Assembly: GCA_041739525.1 (NCBI GenBank)
Contig: JBGSNQ010000071.1
Coordinates: forward strand, 1-64,000
Length of the DNA stretch: 64,000 bases
Direction of reading: 5' to 3'
Origin: DATJGR01 sp041739525
GTDB taxonomy: Bacteria; Pseudomonadota; Gammaproteobacteria; Pseudomonadales; Azotimanducaceae
The translations under genes and the position numbers were made by a program. Shown one piece after another: positions 25,511 to 34,535 of the stretch; the first letter of the stretch is position 1, and each line of letters opens with the position of its first letter. The notes beneath the pieces were generated by a model, which did not search any database, had not been told where the DNA came from, and saw only the letters and a program-made list of their open reading frames with translations.

Positions 25511-26125
25511 TCAGGTCCGCGAGGCGAGTCGATTGCGCCGCAGCATCCCCTCTGCAGCGCGCAAATCGGCCGGTGAGTTGACGTTGAAGAATGCGTCGGT
25601 TTCTTCCGAGGCGTCGATGACGACGGCTCGCTGCAGATCGACGAATTCGTACATCGATCGGCCGCCGCGCTCGAGGTAGTCGCGCAGAGGTCCGGCGAGC
25701 GCGCGCCGCATCAACGCGAAGAGATGTTGCCGGCGCGCTCCGTCGCTGGGCATCGAGATGTCAGCGGAGTCGCGATCCAGCGCGGCCGTCAGTCGTTTGA
25801 TCAAAGTGGTCGGTATAAAAGGTGCGTCGCCGGGACACACGAACACGTACGCCGTTTCGGCTAGATCGAGTCCGGCGAGAAGCCCGCCCAGTGGTCCGCG
25901 GCTCGCGGTCTCATCGGCAACGATGGTGTCGTGCCAGCGGCGATACTCGTCGAAGTTGCGATTGCAGCTGATCAGAATTCGGGCTACCTGTGGCCGCAGC
26001 CGCTCCCGAACGTGTTCGACGAGTGAGATGCCGCCGAGGAGTTCCAACGGTTTGTCACGGCCGCCGAGGCGCGCGCCGGCGCCGCCGCACAGAATCAAAC
26101 CCGTAACGTGGTCGGGGTGAATCAC
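25511..26125 (-). CDS. mobA: Molybdenum cofactor guanylyltransferase MobA
   Basis: MobA adds GMP to molybdopterin to make the bis-MGD cofactor that formate dehydrogenase needs. The 204-residue protein has the nucleotide-binding start LILCGGAGARLGGRDKPLELLGG, then SRGPLGGLLAGL and FVCPGDAPFIP (the metal-binding Asp region), and NVNSPADL near the end. Its ATG overlaps the fdsD stop (ATGA), so it is part of the fds operon. This links cofactor supply directly to enzyme expression. Confidence 0.93.
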   Translation of the reverse strand: MIHPDHVTGLILCGGAGARLGGRDKPLELLGGISLVEHVRERLRPQVARILISCNRNFDEYRRWHDTIVADETASRGPLGGLLAGLDLAETAYVFVCPGDAPFIPTTLIKRLTAALDRDSADISMPSDGARRQHLFALMRRALAGPLRDYLERGGRSMYEFVDLQRAVVIDASEETDAFFNVNSPADLRAAEGMLRRNRLASRT

Positions 26126-26346
26126 TGCGGCGTTTCTGCAAGCGCGGCGAGCGCACCACGTGCGATCGGGTGCAGTTGGTCGTTCAGCACTTCGCGCGCC
26201 GAAATCAACTGACGCTGCATCGCGGGGTCCCAGAATTTGCGGAGATGTTCAACCACACCCGCCACGGCTTCGGATTCAGGGTAAGCATCGAAGAACTCGG
26301 CGATCTGATTGATCATTCGAACGAGGTCGTCCTGTGCCACGGTCAC
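26122..26346 (-). CDS. fdsD: Formate dehydrogenase delta subunit
   Basis: A 74-residue FdsD-type small protein: LVRMINQIAEFFDAYPESEA and VVEHLRKFWDPAMQRQL are typical of this family. In Cupriavidus and Rhodobacter FdsD is a small subunit or assembly factor of the soluble NAD-dependent formate dehydrogenase. It starts at GTG 26346, overlapping the fdhD stop as GTGA, and its stop overlaps the mobA ATG. The longer frame upstream is not needed. Confidence 0.9.
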   Translation of the reverse strand: MTVAQDDLVRMINQIAEFFDAYPESEAVAGVVEHLRKFWDPAMQRQLISAREVLNDQLHPIARGALAALAETPQ

Positions 26347-27143
26347 CCGCCTGGCGCAAACGAGACGATGCGGTCGTCTGCGCCGCGACACATCAACGGC
26401 AGTTCAAGCATGTCGGCCCATTCGAGCGCAAGGCTCGTGGGCGCCGAGATCGTTGCCAATGCGGAGGCGCTCGTGGCAGCCGCCTTGTACACCAATTCGA
26501 AACTGCAGCGGCTCGTCATTGCGATGAACCCGGGCGCTTCGATGCCACCCGCGCGAATGCGCGCGCCGATCAGCTTGTCGAGTGCGTTGTGGCGCCCCAC
26601 GTCTTCGCGAATGAGTTCGATGGACCCATCGGCGCGGCACCAGGCCGCTGCGTGCACCGAGTGTGTCGCGCGATTCAGCGGTTGTAGCTTCGACAGTTCC
26701 CCGAATGAACGTCGCACCGCTTCATCAGCGACCGGAGTGCGGCTCCCAACAGTGCCGGTGGGGCGCGAAGGAAGGCCGGCAAGCGCTTCGATGCCACACA
26801 GTCCGCAACCGACCCTGCCTTCGAGCGAGCGGCGGTTGCGCACAGATTCGTTCACAGCATGGGGCGGAACGGTCAGGTCGACGACCATCCCTTCGAGATA
26901 GTTCGATATCGAGATGTGCTCGACCGCGCCGATGTCGCTGACGAAACGTTCCGTCAAGGCGAGACCTGTCGCGAGGTCTTCGAGATCCGCCGGAGTTGCC
27001 ATCATCACGGTCCACGGCGCGCCGTTGATGCCGATCTCTATGGCTGTTTCTACGGCGATGCCCCACTCGAGCGTGTCGCTGCTGCCGGCCGCGGACTTCA
27101 GGCGCCGTTGCACGACCGTTGGGCGAGACGCATGTTCAGTCAT
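26343..27143 (-). CDS. fdhD: Formate dehydrogenase accessory sulfurtransferase FdhD
   Basis: FdhD (FdsC type) passes sulfur from a cysteine desulfurase to the molybdenum cofactor of formate dehydrogenase. The 266-residue protein carries the key CGLCG motif (in GRVGCGLCGIEAL), EDVGRHNALDKLIG, and TSRCSFELVYKAA. ATG 27143 is chosen near a GGGAAGAG site; in-frame ATGs at 27161 and 27179 are alternatives that overlap fdsA further. It overlaps fdsA by 8 bases and fdsD by 4. Confidence 0.93.
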   Translation of the reverse strand: MTEHASRPTVVQRRLKSAAGSSDTLEWGIAVETAIEIGINGAPWTVMMATPADLEDLATGLALTERFVSDIGAVEHISISNYLEGMVVDLTVPPHAVNESVRNRRSLEGRVGCGLCGIEALAGLPSRPTGTVGSRTPVADEAVRRSFGELSKLQPLNRATHSVHAAAWCRADGSIELIREDVGRHNALDKLIGARIRAGGIEAPGFIAMTSRCSFELVYKAAATSASALATISAPTSLALEWADMLELPLMCRGADDRIVSFAPGG

Positions 27144-29928
27144 CTCTTCCCAGTGGTTCATTTGTGGGGCGTACTTCAACGGCCGTGACCTTGTATTCCG
27201 GGCAGTTGGTCGCCCAATCCGAGTTTTCGGTGGTAACCACGTTTGCCGCGGTTCCCGGATGATGAAACGTCGTGTAGACGACGCCTTCGGTAACGCGATC
27301 GGTCACGTGCGCCGCCAGGGTGGTGGAGCCTTTGCGGCTCGACAACAACACCACGTCGCCATCGACGATGCCGCGCAGCTCCGCGTCGTGTGGATGAATC
27401 TCCAGCACGTCTCGTGCATGCCATGCGATGTTTGCTGTGCGGCGCGTCTGCGTGCCGACGTTGTATTGGCTCAGGATTCGGCCGGTGGTCAGCAACAACG
27501 GATACCGACGGTTGGAGCGTTCGTCGGTGGGCACGTAGCGCGTGAGGATGAACTCGCCTTTGCCGCGCACGAAGTGGTCTTCGTGAAGGATTCGCGTTCC
27601 GAGCGACGCGGCATCGCTGACCGGCCACTGCATGCCGCCCTCGCGATCGAGTTTGGCGAACGAAACGCCCCTGAACGTCGGCGTTAGCTCGGCGATCTCG
27701 TCCATGATCTGTGCAGCGTTGTCGTAGTGCATCGGATAGCCCATGGCGGTCGCCAGGCGACTCACTGCTTCCCACTCGCTGAGGCCGGCTTTGGCGGCCA
27801 TTACGGGACGCACGCGATTGATGCGCCGTTCGGCGTTCGTGAAGGTGCCGTCCTTTTCGAGGAACGAGGTGCCCGGCAGGAAGACGTGTGCGAACTCGGA
27901 TGTCTCGTTGTGAAACAGATCCTGCACGACGAGGCAGTCGAGCGATCGCAACGCGTCGGCCACGTGCTGCGTGTTCGGATCGGACTGCGCCAGATCCTCA
28001 CCCTGAATGAACAGTCCGCGGAATTCGCCGCCGATGGCCTGCGACAGCATGTTCGGAATGCGCAGACCCGGATTGGCGTCGAGGTGCACGTGCCACCGAG
28101 TTTCGAACGAGCCGCGTACCCCGTCGTCAGAGATGTGGCGATAGCCCGAAAGCTCGTGCGGAAAGGAACCCATGTCGCACGCACCCTGCACGTTGTTCTG
28201 GCCGCGCAACGGGTTCACGCCGACGCCGTCGCGGCCGATGTGGCCGGTTGCCATGGCGAGGTTCGCGAGTCCCATCACCATGGTGCTGCCCTGGCTGTGT
28301 TCGGTCACGCCGAGGCCGTAGTAGATCGTCGCATTGCGTGCGCCCGCATACAGGCGCGCTGCAAGTCGCAATTCGTCGGCCGGTACTCCGGTGAACGTCT
28401 CGGCCGTTTCGGGCGAGTGGTCCTGTGCCGCGATGAACGTTCGCCAGCGCTCGAACGATTCGCGCTCGCAGCGTTCATCGACGAACGCTTCGTCGACCAG
28501 ACCTTCGGTGACGACGACGTGGGCAAGCGCATTGATCAGCGCGACGTTCGTTCCCGGGCGCAACTGCAGATGATGGCTCGCCTCGACGTGCGCGCTGCGC
28601 ACGAGATCGATCCGGCGCGGATCGGCGACGATCAGCTGCGCCCCTTCGCGCAGCCGTCGTTTGAGCCGCGAGGCGAACACCGGATGCGCGTCCGTGGGGT
28701 TCGCACCGATCACCATGACGACGTCGGCGTGGTCGACGGATTGAAAATCCTGCGTTCCCGCCGACGTGCCGAACGTCTGCTTGAGTCCATAGCCGGTAGG
28801 TGAGTGGCAGACGCGTGCACACGTATCGATGTTGTTGTTGCCGAACGCCGCCCGCACCATCTTCTGTACGACGAACACTTCTTCGTTCGTGCAGCGCGAC
28901 GAGGAAATTCCGCCGATCGCATGGCGGCCGTATCGATCTGTAATTGCGCGGAAGCGTTGCGCCGCAAAATCGATGGCTTCGTCCCACGACACTTCGCGCC
29001 ATGGCTCATCGATGCGCTCACGCACCTGCGGTTTCAGCACGCGGTCGCGATGTGTCGCGTAACCCCAAGCGAAACGCCCCTTCACGCAGGCATGACCGTG
29101 GTTCGCTCCGCCGTCGGCATCGGGCTCCATGCGGATCAGCTGGTCGCCTTTCAGTTCCGCGTTGAGCGAACAGCCGACGCCGCAATACGCGCAGGTTGTC
29201 TTCACGACGCGATCGGGTTGGCCGTGCTCGACGACGGATTTGTCGATCAACGTGGCGGTGGGACACGCCTGCACGCACGCGCCGCACGATACGCATTCGG
29301 AATCGATGAACGGGTCCGCTGCGCTGGCAACAATGGCGGAGTCGAAGCCACGACCGGCCACTGTGAGTGCAAACGTTCCCTGCGTCTCTTCGCACGCGCG
29401 CACACAACGTGAGCAGACGATGCACTTCGACGGATCAAAGCTCAAGTAGGGATTCGATACGTCTTTCGGCTCGGCGAGGTGATTTGCGCCGGCCATGCCG
29501 TAGCGCACTTCGCGCAGTCCCACTTCGCCGGCAACGTCCTGCAACTCACAGTCGCCGTTGGCCGCACAGGTCAGGCAATCGAGCGGATGATCCGAGATGT
29601 AGAGTTCGAGCACGCCTTTGCGTACCCGCGCCAACGTCTCCGTTTGGGTGCGCACCACCATGCCCGCCTCGACAGGCGTGGTGCACGACGCCGGTGTGCC
29701 TTTGCGTCCCTGAATTTCCACCAGGCAGACCCGGCAAGAACCGAATGGTTCGAGTGAATCGGTGGCGCACAGCTTCGGAATGCCGATGCCCGCCGCCAAC
29801 GCCGCGCGCAACACCGACGTACCCTCGGCCGCCTCCACGGCGATGCCGTCGATGGTGAGACACACCGAACGGTCCGTCTCAGAGCCTGGCGTGCCGAGGT
29901 CGCGATGCACGTGGTCGACTGCGCTCAT
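27136..29928 (-). CDS. fdsA: NAD-dependent formate dehydrogenase alpha (molybdenum) subunit
   Basis: The 930-residue catalytic subunit oxidises formate to CO2. Iron-sulfur sites in order: a [2Fe-2S] (Cys54, 65, 68, 82); His114 with Cys118, 121 and 127; two ferredoxin-like clusters (Cys169-179 and Cys212-222); and a [4Fe-4S] in the Mo domain (Cys246, 249, 253, 281). The Mo-ligand cysteine is Cys374 in RVCHSPTGYG, so the enzyme uses cysteine and not selenocysteine. The bis-MGD domain runs to the end, with the C-terminal THFHHPG-like VVYTTFHHPGTAANV. ATG 29928 overlaps the fdsB stop (ATGA). Confidence 0.96.
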   Translation of the reverse strand: MSAVDHVHRDLGTPGSETDRSVCLTIDGIAVEAAEGTSVLRAALAAGIGIPKLCATDSLEPFGSCRVCLVEIQGRKGTPASCTTPVEAGMVVRTQTETLARVRKGVLELYISDHPLDCLTCAANGDCELQDVAGEVGLREVRYGMAGANHLAEPKDVSNPYLSFDPSKCIVCSRCVRACEETQGTFALTVAGRGFDSAIVASAADPFIDSECVSCGACVQACPTATLIDKSVVEHGQPDRVVKTTCAYCGVGCSLNAELKGDQLIRMEPDADGGANHGHACVKGRFAWGYATHRDRVLKPQVRERIDEPWREVSWDEAIDFAAQRFRAITDRYGRHAIGGISSSRCTNEEVFVVQKMVRAAFGNNNIDTCARVCHSPTGYGLKQTFGTSAGTQDFQSVDHADVVMVIGANPTDAHPVFASRLKRRLREGAQLIVADPRRIDLVRSAHVEASHHLQLRPGTNVALINALAHVVVTEGLVDEAFVDERCERESFERWRTFIAAQDHSPETAETFTGVPADELRLAARLYAGARNATIYYGLGVTEHSQGSTMVMGLANLAMATGHIGRDGVGVNPLRGQNNVQGACDMGSFPHELSGYRHISDDGVRGSFETRWHVHLDANPGLRIPNMLSQAIGGEFRGLFIQGEDLAQSDPNTQHVADALRSLDCLVVQDLFHNETSEFAHVFLPGTSFLEKDGTFTNAERRINRVRPVMAAKAGLSEWEAVSRLATAMGYPMHYDNAAQIMDEIAELTPTFRGVSFAKLDREGGMQWPVSDAASLGTRILHEDHFVRGKGEFILTRYVPTDERSNRRYPLLLTTGRILSQYNVGTQTRRTANIAWHARDVLEIHPHDAELRGIVDGDVVLLSSRKGSTTLAAHVTDRVTEGVVYTTFHHPGTAANVVTTENSDWATNCPEYKVTAVEVRPTNEPLGRDD

Positions 29929-31478
29929 TTGGAAGCCGAGCCGTCTTCGCGAGGGATCAGATCGCCGGGAAAGTGCTTGAGAATGCTGCGAACGGGCATC
30001 GGCGTGAGTCCCCCCAGCGCGCACAAGGAACCAGTCTCCATCGTTTGGCACAGATCTTCGAGTAACGCAACGTTCTCAATCGTGCGTTCGCCACGGCGAA
30101 TCCGTTCGATCACTTCCACGCCGCGTACCGAGCCGATCCGGCACGGCGTGCATTTGCCGCAGGACTCGTGCGCGCAGAACTGCATCGCGAACTGCGCCTG
30201 CTCGCCGATATCTACGGTGTCGTCGAAAGCGACGATGCCACCGTGCCCGAGCATCGCGGAGTGCGCGGCGAAGGCTTCGTAGTCGAGTGGCGTATCCCAC
30301 AGTGACGGTGGCAGATAAGCCCCGAGCGGTCCGCCGATCTGCACCGCACGCAACGGCCTTCCTGACCGGCTTCCGCCGCCGAATTCCTGTAGGACGCTGC
30401 GCACGGAAGCGCCGAACGGCAACTCGACGATGCCGCCGTTTGCGACATTGCCGCCGAGTTGAAATGGCATCGTGCCGCGCGACCGGCCCGTACCGAATGC
30501 GGCGTAAGCGGCGCCGCCGCGGCCGAGCACGGTCGTTATCGCAGCAAGCGTCAGGACGTTGTGGATAAGCGTGGGCTTGCCGAATAGACCGCGAACTGCC
30601 GGCACGGGCGGTTTGAACCGGACCAGCCCGCGTTTTCCTTCGATGCTCTCGAGCATCGACGTCTCTTCGCCGCAGACGTAGGAACCGGCACCCATGCGCA
30701 GATCGATGTCGAAAGCGCGACCGGCGCCGCACGCATCGCGACCAAGCACGCCGGCACGACGCGCTGCGACCAACGCGCGAGTCAGCACGTCGCGTGCGCG
30801 GGGGTACTCCGAACGCAAGTACACGTAACCTTGCGTCGCCCCCGTTGCCATTGCTGCAATGAGCATTCCCTCGATCAGCTGAAACGGATCGGCTTCGATC
30901 AGCAGGCGGTCCGCGAACGTTCCGGAATCGCCCTCATCGGCGTTGCACACGACGTATTTGACCGGGTCCGCTGCGTCGAGAACAGTCTGCCACTTCACCG
31001 CGGCCGGAAAGGCGGCACCGCCGCGGCCTCGCAACCCGGAGATGCGAACTTCATCCACGATCTGCGCGGCCGTCAGCGTACACGCGCGCGCCAGCCCCTC
31101 GAAACCACCGTTGGCGCGATACGCGTCGAGGTCCAGTGGATCCATGAGCCCCGCACGCGCGAACGTCAAACGGGTCTGCCGTTTCAGGAACGGCACGTCA
31201 TCGACGAGGCCGATGCACGACGGGTGACGGCGATCGGGCACGCCGGCCACAAACAAGCCCGCGACCTGGTGCGGTTCAACGCGGGAAAACCCGAAGCGTC
31301 CGTCGGTCGTCTCTACCTCCACCAACGGCTCCAGCGCATAGGCGCCGCGTGACCCATTGCGGATCACCCGCGCGTCGATTCGGCTGATGGCCAGCGTGGC
31401 TTCGATCGCCGCGGCCACTGCATCCGCGCCGAGCGAACAGGCGCCCGTATCGTTCGGCACGAAAATCAGAGCGGTCAT
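29925..31478 (-). CDS. fdsB: NAD-dependent formate dehydrogenase beta subunit
   Basis: A 517-residue NuoF-like subunit that binds FMN and NAD+ and carries one [4Fe-4S]. Motifs: the N-terminal thioredoxin-like part, GLRGRGGAAFPAAVKW, YVVCNADEGDSGTF, GAGSYVCGEETSMLESIEG, and the cluster HESCGKCTPCRIG. It accepts electrons from the FdsA chain and reduces NAD+. ATG 31478 overlaps the fdsG stop (ATGA). Confidence 0.96.
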   Translation of the reverse strand: MTALIFVPNDTGACSLGADAVAAAIEATLAISRIDARVIRNGSRGAYALEPLVEVETTDGRFGFSRVEPHQVAGLFVAGVPDRRHPSCIGLVDDVPFLKRQTRLTFARAGLMDPLDLDAYRANGGFEGLARACTLTAAQIVDEVRISGLRGRGGAAFPAAVKWQTVLDAADPVKYVVCNADEGDSGTFADRLLIEADPFQLIEGMLIAAMATGATQGYVYLRSEYPRARDVLTRALVAARRAGVLGRDACGAGRAFDIDLRMGAGSYVCGEETSMLESIEGKRGLVRFKPPVPAVRGLFGKPTLIHNVLTLAAITTVLGRGGAAYAAFGTGRSRGTMPFQLGGNVANGGIVELPFGASVRSVLQEFGGGSRSGRPLRAVQIGGPLGAYLPPSLWDTPLDYEAFAAHSAMLGHGGIVAFDDTVDIGEQAQFAMQFCAHESCGKCTPCRIGSVRGVEVIERIRRGERTIENVALLEDLCQTMETGSLCALGGLTPMPVRSILKHFPGDLIPREDGSASK

Positions 31479-31957
31479 AACCGAGTGTCGTCCAATGCTG
31501 CGACGAGCGTGTCGAATCGCTGCGGCGTGACGCGGCCGTGAATCGCATCGTCGATGCGTACCGTCGGGCCGCATGCGCAGTTGCCGAAGCAATACGCCGC
31601 TTCCAGCGTTATGCGCCCGTCTGCAGATGTCGTTCCGATCGTTGTTCCGAGGCGCCCCTCCGCGTGCGACACGAGCGCACGACACCCCACCGCCTGGCAC
31701 GCTTCCGCCTGGCAGATCTGTATCAAGTGATCACCCGCGGGTTCGGCGCGCAGGTCGTGGTAGAAGGTCGTAACGCCGTAAACGTCTGCACGCGACACGT
31801 TGAAGTGTTGCGCCGCTGCCGCGATGCCGACGTTGGGTACGTGTCCGAGCCGGCGCTGCACCTCGAGCAACGCGGGTAGCAGCTCGTTCGCAACCGGCGC
31901 GGTTGCCGCGAGTATCTCGCGGACCACTTCCAACTCGCGTGCGGCGTCTGAACTCAT
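31475..31957 (-). CDS. fdsG: NAD-dependent formate dehydrogenase gamma subunit
   Basis: A 160-residue NuoE-like [2Fe-2S] protein, first gene of the operon. The cluster ligands fit Cys82, Cys87, Cys123 and Cys127 (ICQAEACQAVGC; CFGNCACGP). The N-terminal part has LLPALLEVQRRLGHVP and VYGVTTFYHDLR typical of this family. It is divergent from an inositol-monophosphatase-like gene across 98 bases, where the operon promoter should be. Confidence 0.95.
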   Translation of the reverse strand: MSSDAARELEVVREILAATAPVANELLPALLEVQRRLGHVPNVGIAAAAQHFNVSRADVYGVTTFYHDLRAEPAGDHLIQICQAEACQAVGCRALVSHAEGRLGTTIGTTSADGRITLEAAYCFGNCACGPTVRIDDAIHGRVTPQRFDTLVAALDDTRL

Positions 31958-32055
31958 CTGAAGCGTTCGTTACGACATCGATCGCAGGGTGCAGCGGGCA
32001 GACGGCGGACGCAAGTCGCGCGATAATCGCGGCCCTTTCGACACGCGCAGTACCC

Positions 32056-32898
32056 ATGAACTTCGGCTACCACGACAGAACCGCGGTTTCCGATTTCGAT
32101 CGCGATCGCTATCTCGAAGCGGCGGTAGAGTTTGCGCGGGAAGCCGGCGCCGTGATCCTGCCGCACTTTCGCAGCCCGATCGCCGTGGAGAACAAAAACT
32201 CCGACGGCACGTACGATCCTGTGACCGTCGCCGACAAGGCCGCCGAGTCGGTCATCCGCGCCGGCATCGAAAAACGCTTTCCGACACATGGCATCTTCGG
32301 CGAGGAACTCGGCCATCAGTCCGGCGCGGGTCTGACCTGGGTAATCGATCCCATCGACGGCACGCGCGCGTTCGTCACCGGTATGGTGCATTGGGGCGTG
32401 CTGATCGCGTTGTTCGACGGTGCCTCGCCGGTGCTCGGCGTGATGTATCAGCCGTTCACCGATGAGTTGTTCACCGGCAACAACGACACCGCGCAGTACC
32501 GCCGTGGCGCGGTAGAGCGCACGCTGAAGGTTCGAGCCTGTGCATCGGTTGCGCAGGCGGTGCTCGCATCGACGTCGCCGCAAGTACTCGGCAGCGCCGA
32601 GGAGCAAGCCGGTTTCAGAGCGTTGCGCCGGCGCGCACAACTCACCCGTTGGGGCGGCGACTGCTATCAATACTGCATGCTGGCGATGGGTTACGTGGAC
32701 GTTGCGGCGGAAGCGAGCCTCAAGCCGTACGACGTGCAGGCGCTGATGCCGATCATCCGCGGCGCGGGCGGCATCGTCACCACGTGGGAAGGCGGCGATG
32801 CCTCCATGGGCGGTCGAGTCGTCGCATCGGGAGATGTACGGGTGCACCGCGAAGCGCTGACATTGTTGAACGACGGCATGACCGGCAAGCTGGACTAG
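32056..32898 (+). CDS. Inositol monophosphatase family protein (HisN-like)
   Basis: A 280-residue Mg-dependent phosphatase. Motif GEELG and the metal motif DPIDGTRAF (Asp ligands) are clear, as is WGGDCYQYCMLAMGYVDVAAE near the C-terminus. The style matches HisN-type histidinol-phosphate phosphatases of proteobacteria as well as inositol monophosphatases; the choice between them cannot be made. ATG 32056 is used; the frame upstream is not homologous. It may start an operon with the LLM monooxygenase and MsrC. Confidence 0.88.
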   Translation: MNFGYHDRTAVSDFDRDRYLEAAVEFAREAGAVILPHFRSPIAVENKNSDGTYDPVTVADKAAESVIRAGIEKRFPTHGIFGEELGHQSGAGLTWVIDPIDGTRAFVTGMVHWGVLIALFDGASPVLGVMYQPFTDELFTGNNDTAQYRRGAVERTLKVRACASVAQAVLASTSPQVLGSAEEQAGFRALRRRAQLTRWGGDCYQYCMLAMGYVDVAAEASLKPYDVQALMPIIRGAGGIVTTWEGGDASMGGRVVASGDVRVHREALTLLNDGMTGKLD

Positions 32899-32914
32899 AG
32901 AAGGGAGTAGAACT

Positions 32915-33976
32915 ATGGACTTCGGTATTGCGCTCGCGACGTCGACTGAATCGTGGAAGGCGGTCAGGCGGGCAGAGGAGCTCGGCTTCACTCACGCGTG
33001 GTTCTATGACACGCAGTTGCTGAACCCCGATGTGTTCATCGGAATGACACAAGCCGCCATGACGACGAAGCGCATCCGGTTGGGCACCGGCGTGCTGATT
33101 CCGTCGAACCGCATCGAGCCGGTTACGGCGAACGCGCTCGCGACGCTGAACAAGATCGCTCCGGGGCGGATTGATTTCGGTGTGGGCACGGGCTTTACCG
33201 GGCGGCGCACGATGGGCCTTGGCGCGATCACGCTAGCGCGGCTCGAAACGTACGTCGAGCGAGTACAAGCACTGCTTCGCGGCGAGACGATTTATTGGGA
33301 TTTCGAAGGCGAAACGCGCGCGATCCGGTTTCTGAATCCCGATTTCGGACTCATCAACATCGATAGCCCCATTCCGCTGCACGTCTCTGCATTCGGCCCG
33401 AAGGCCCGCGCCCTGACGGCGAAGCTGGGGGCGGGCTGGGTCAACTTCGGCGCCGACGTGCAGCGTGCGGCGAAGGAACTCGACGACATGCGCGGCGCGT
33501 GGCGCGCCGCGGGCAGGACGGATCCGTTGTACAGCACGCAGTTCGCGCTCGGATGCGTGTTGAACAACGGCGAGCCGGCCGACTCGGAGCGCGCCATCGC
33601 CCAAGCCGGGCCGTTGGTCACGGTGCTGTTCCACAATCTTGTCGAAACCACCTCGGCAGGATCGATGGCCGGTGTTCTGCCCGACGCAGCGAACTCGGCG
33701 CTCGAGCAATACCGGAAGATATACAACGGTTTCCAGCCCGCGGACGCGCGTTACCTGATGAATCACCGCGGCCATCTGATGTTCGTCAAGCCGGAGGAGC
33801 GGCCATTGCTCACGGCATCGCTGATCGAATCGTTTTCGTTCACCGGCACGCAGGATGTCCTGCTCGAACGGCTGCGCACGCTGAAGTCCGCCGGTTACTC
33901 GCAGTTCACCATTCAACTGGTCGAAGGACAGGAAGCAGCACTCGAAGACTGGTCGAACCTGTTCGAGCGCGTCTAG
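32915..33976 (+). CDS. Luciferase-like (LLM class) flavin monooxygenase
   Basis: A 353-residue TIM-barrel flavin enzyme of the LLM/F420 class: MDFGIALATSTESWKAVRRA, FTHAWFYDTQLL, RLGTGVLIPSNRIEP, NKIAPGRIDFGVGTGFTG. It resembles 5,10-methylenetetrahydromethanopterin-reductase-like and alkanal-monooxygenase-like proteins; cofactor (FMN or F420) and substrate are unknown. A GAAGGGAG ribosome site precedes ATG 32915. Its stop overlaps the MsrC start by one base (TAGTG). Confidence 0.88.
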   Translation: MDFGIALATSTESWKAVRRAEELGFTHAWFYDTQLLNPDVFIGMTQAAMTTKRIRLGTGVLIPSNRIEPVTANALATLNKIAPGRIDFGVGTGFTGRRTMGLGAITLARLETYVERVQALLRGETIYWDFEGETRAIRFLNPDFGLINIDSPIPLHVSAFGPKARALTAKLGAGWVNFGADVQRAAKELDDMRGAWRAAGRTDPLYSTQFALGCVLNNGEPADSERAIAQAGPLVTVLFHNLVETTSAGSMAGVLPDAANSALEQYRKIYNGFQPADARYLMNHRGHLMFVKPEERPLLTASLIESFSFTGTQDVLLERLRTLKSAGYSQFTIQLVEGQEAALEDWSNLFERV

Positions 33977-34443
33977 TGTCCAAGCCCGATCAATACGCGC
34001 AACTCGTGCGTTCGCTGACGGCTTTGTTGGAGGGTGAGCGCGATTGGATCGCCAATCTTTCCAACACTTCCGCGCTGCTGTTTGCGGAGCTCGTCGACAT
34101 CAACTGGGTCGGGTTCTATCTGCTGAAGGATGGAGAACTGGTGTTAGGACCATTCCAGGGCAAGCCCGCCTGCGTGCGAATTGCGATCGGCAAAGGCGTT
34201 TGCGGAACGGCCGCGCAACGGCGCGAGAGCATTCTCGTGCCGAACGTGCACGAGTTCGAAGGACACATTGCTTGCGACACGGCGTCGAATTCGGAATTGG
34301 TCGTACCGCTGACGTTCGGTGATGCGCTGGTGGGAGTGCTGGATCTGGATAGCCCGCGCCTGGGACGGTTCGACGAAGATGATCGCCGCGGCATCGAAGC
34401 GGTTGCGCGCGTTGTCGCGGATCGGTACGCGCACGCGGTGTAG
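33976..34443 (+). CDS. msrC: Free methionine-R-sulfoxide reductase (fRMsr, GAF domain)
   Basis: A 155-residue single GAF domain of the YebR/fRMsr type, which reduces free methionine-(R)-sulfoxide. It has TSALLFAELVDINWVGFYLL, GPFQGKPACVRIAIGKGVCG (two redox cysteines) and HIACDTASNSELVVPL (third cysteine), then VLDLDSPRLGRF. The start is GTG 33976, coupled to the upstream LLM gene. It defends against oxidative damage to methionine. A strong hairpin follows the stop. Confidence 0.93.
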   Translation: MSKPDQYAQLVRSLTALLEGERDWIANLSNTSALLFAELVDINWVGFYLLKDGELVLGPFQGKPACVRIAIGKGVCGTAAQRRESILVPNVHEFEGHIACDTASNSELVVPLTFGDALVGVLDLDSPRLGRFDEDDRRGIEAVARVVADRYAHAV

Positions 34444-34491
34444 CAACAACTGCGCGAGTGAATCCTTCGTTAACTGACCCTGCCGCGAACG

Positions 34492-34524
34492 ACCTTTCCG
34501 CTGAACGGGCTTCAGCGGAAAGGT
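34492..34524. terminator. Perfect 13-base-pair hairpin between convergent genes
   Basis: ACCTTTCCGCTGA (34492-34504), a 7-base loop, and TCAGCGGAAAGGT (34512-34524) pair perfectly. It lies 48 bases after the msrC stop and 11 bases past the end of the convergent gene, so it can serve both. There is no clear U run. Confidence 0.6.
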
Positions 34525-34535
34525 GCGCGCGAGCA

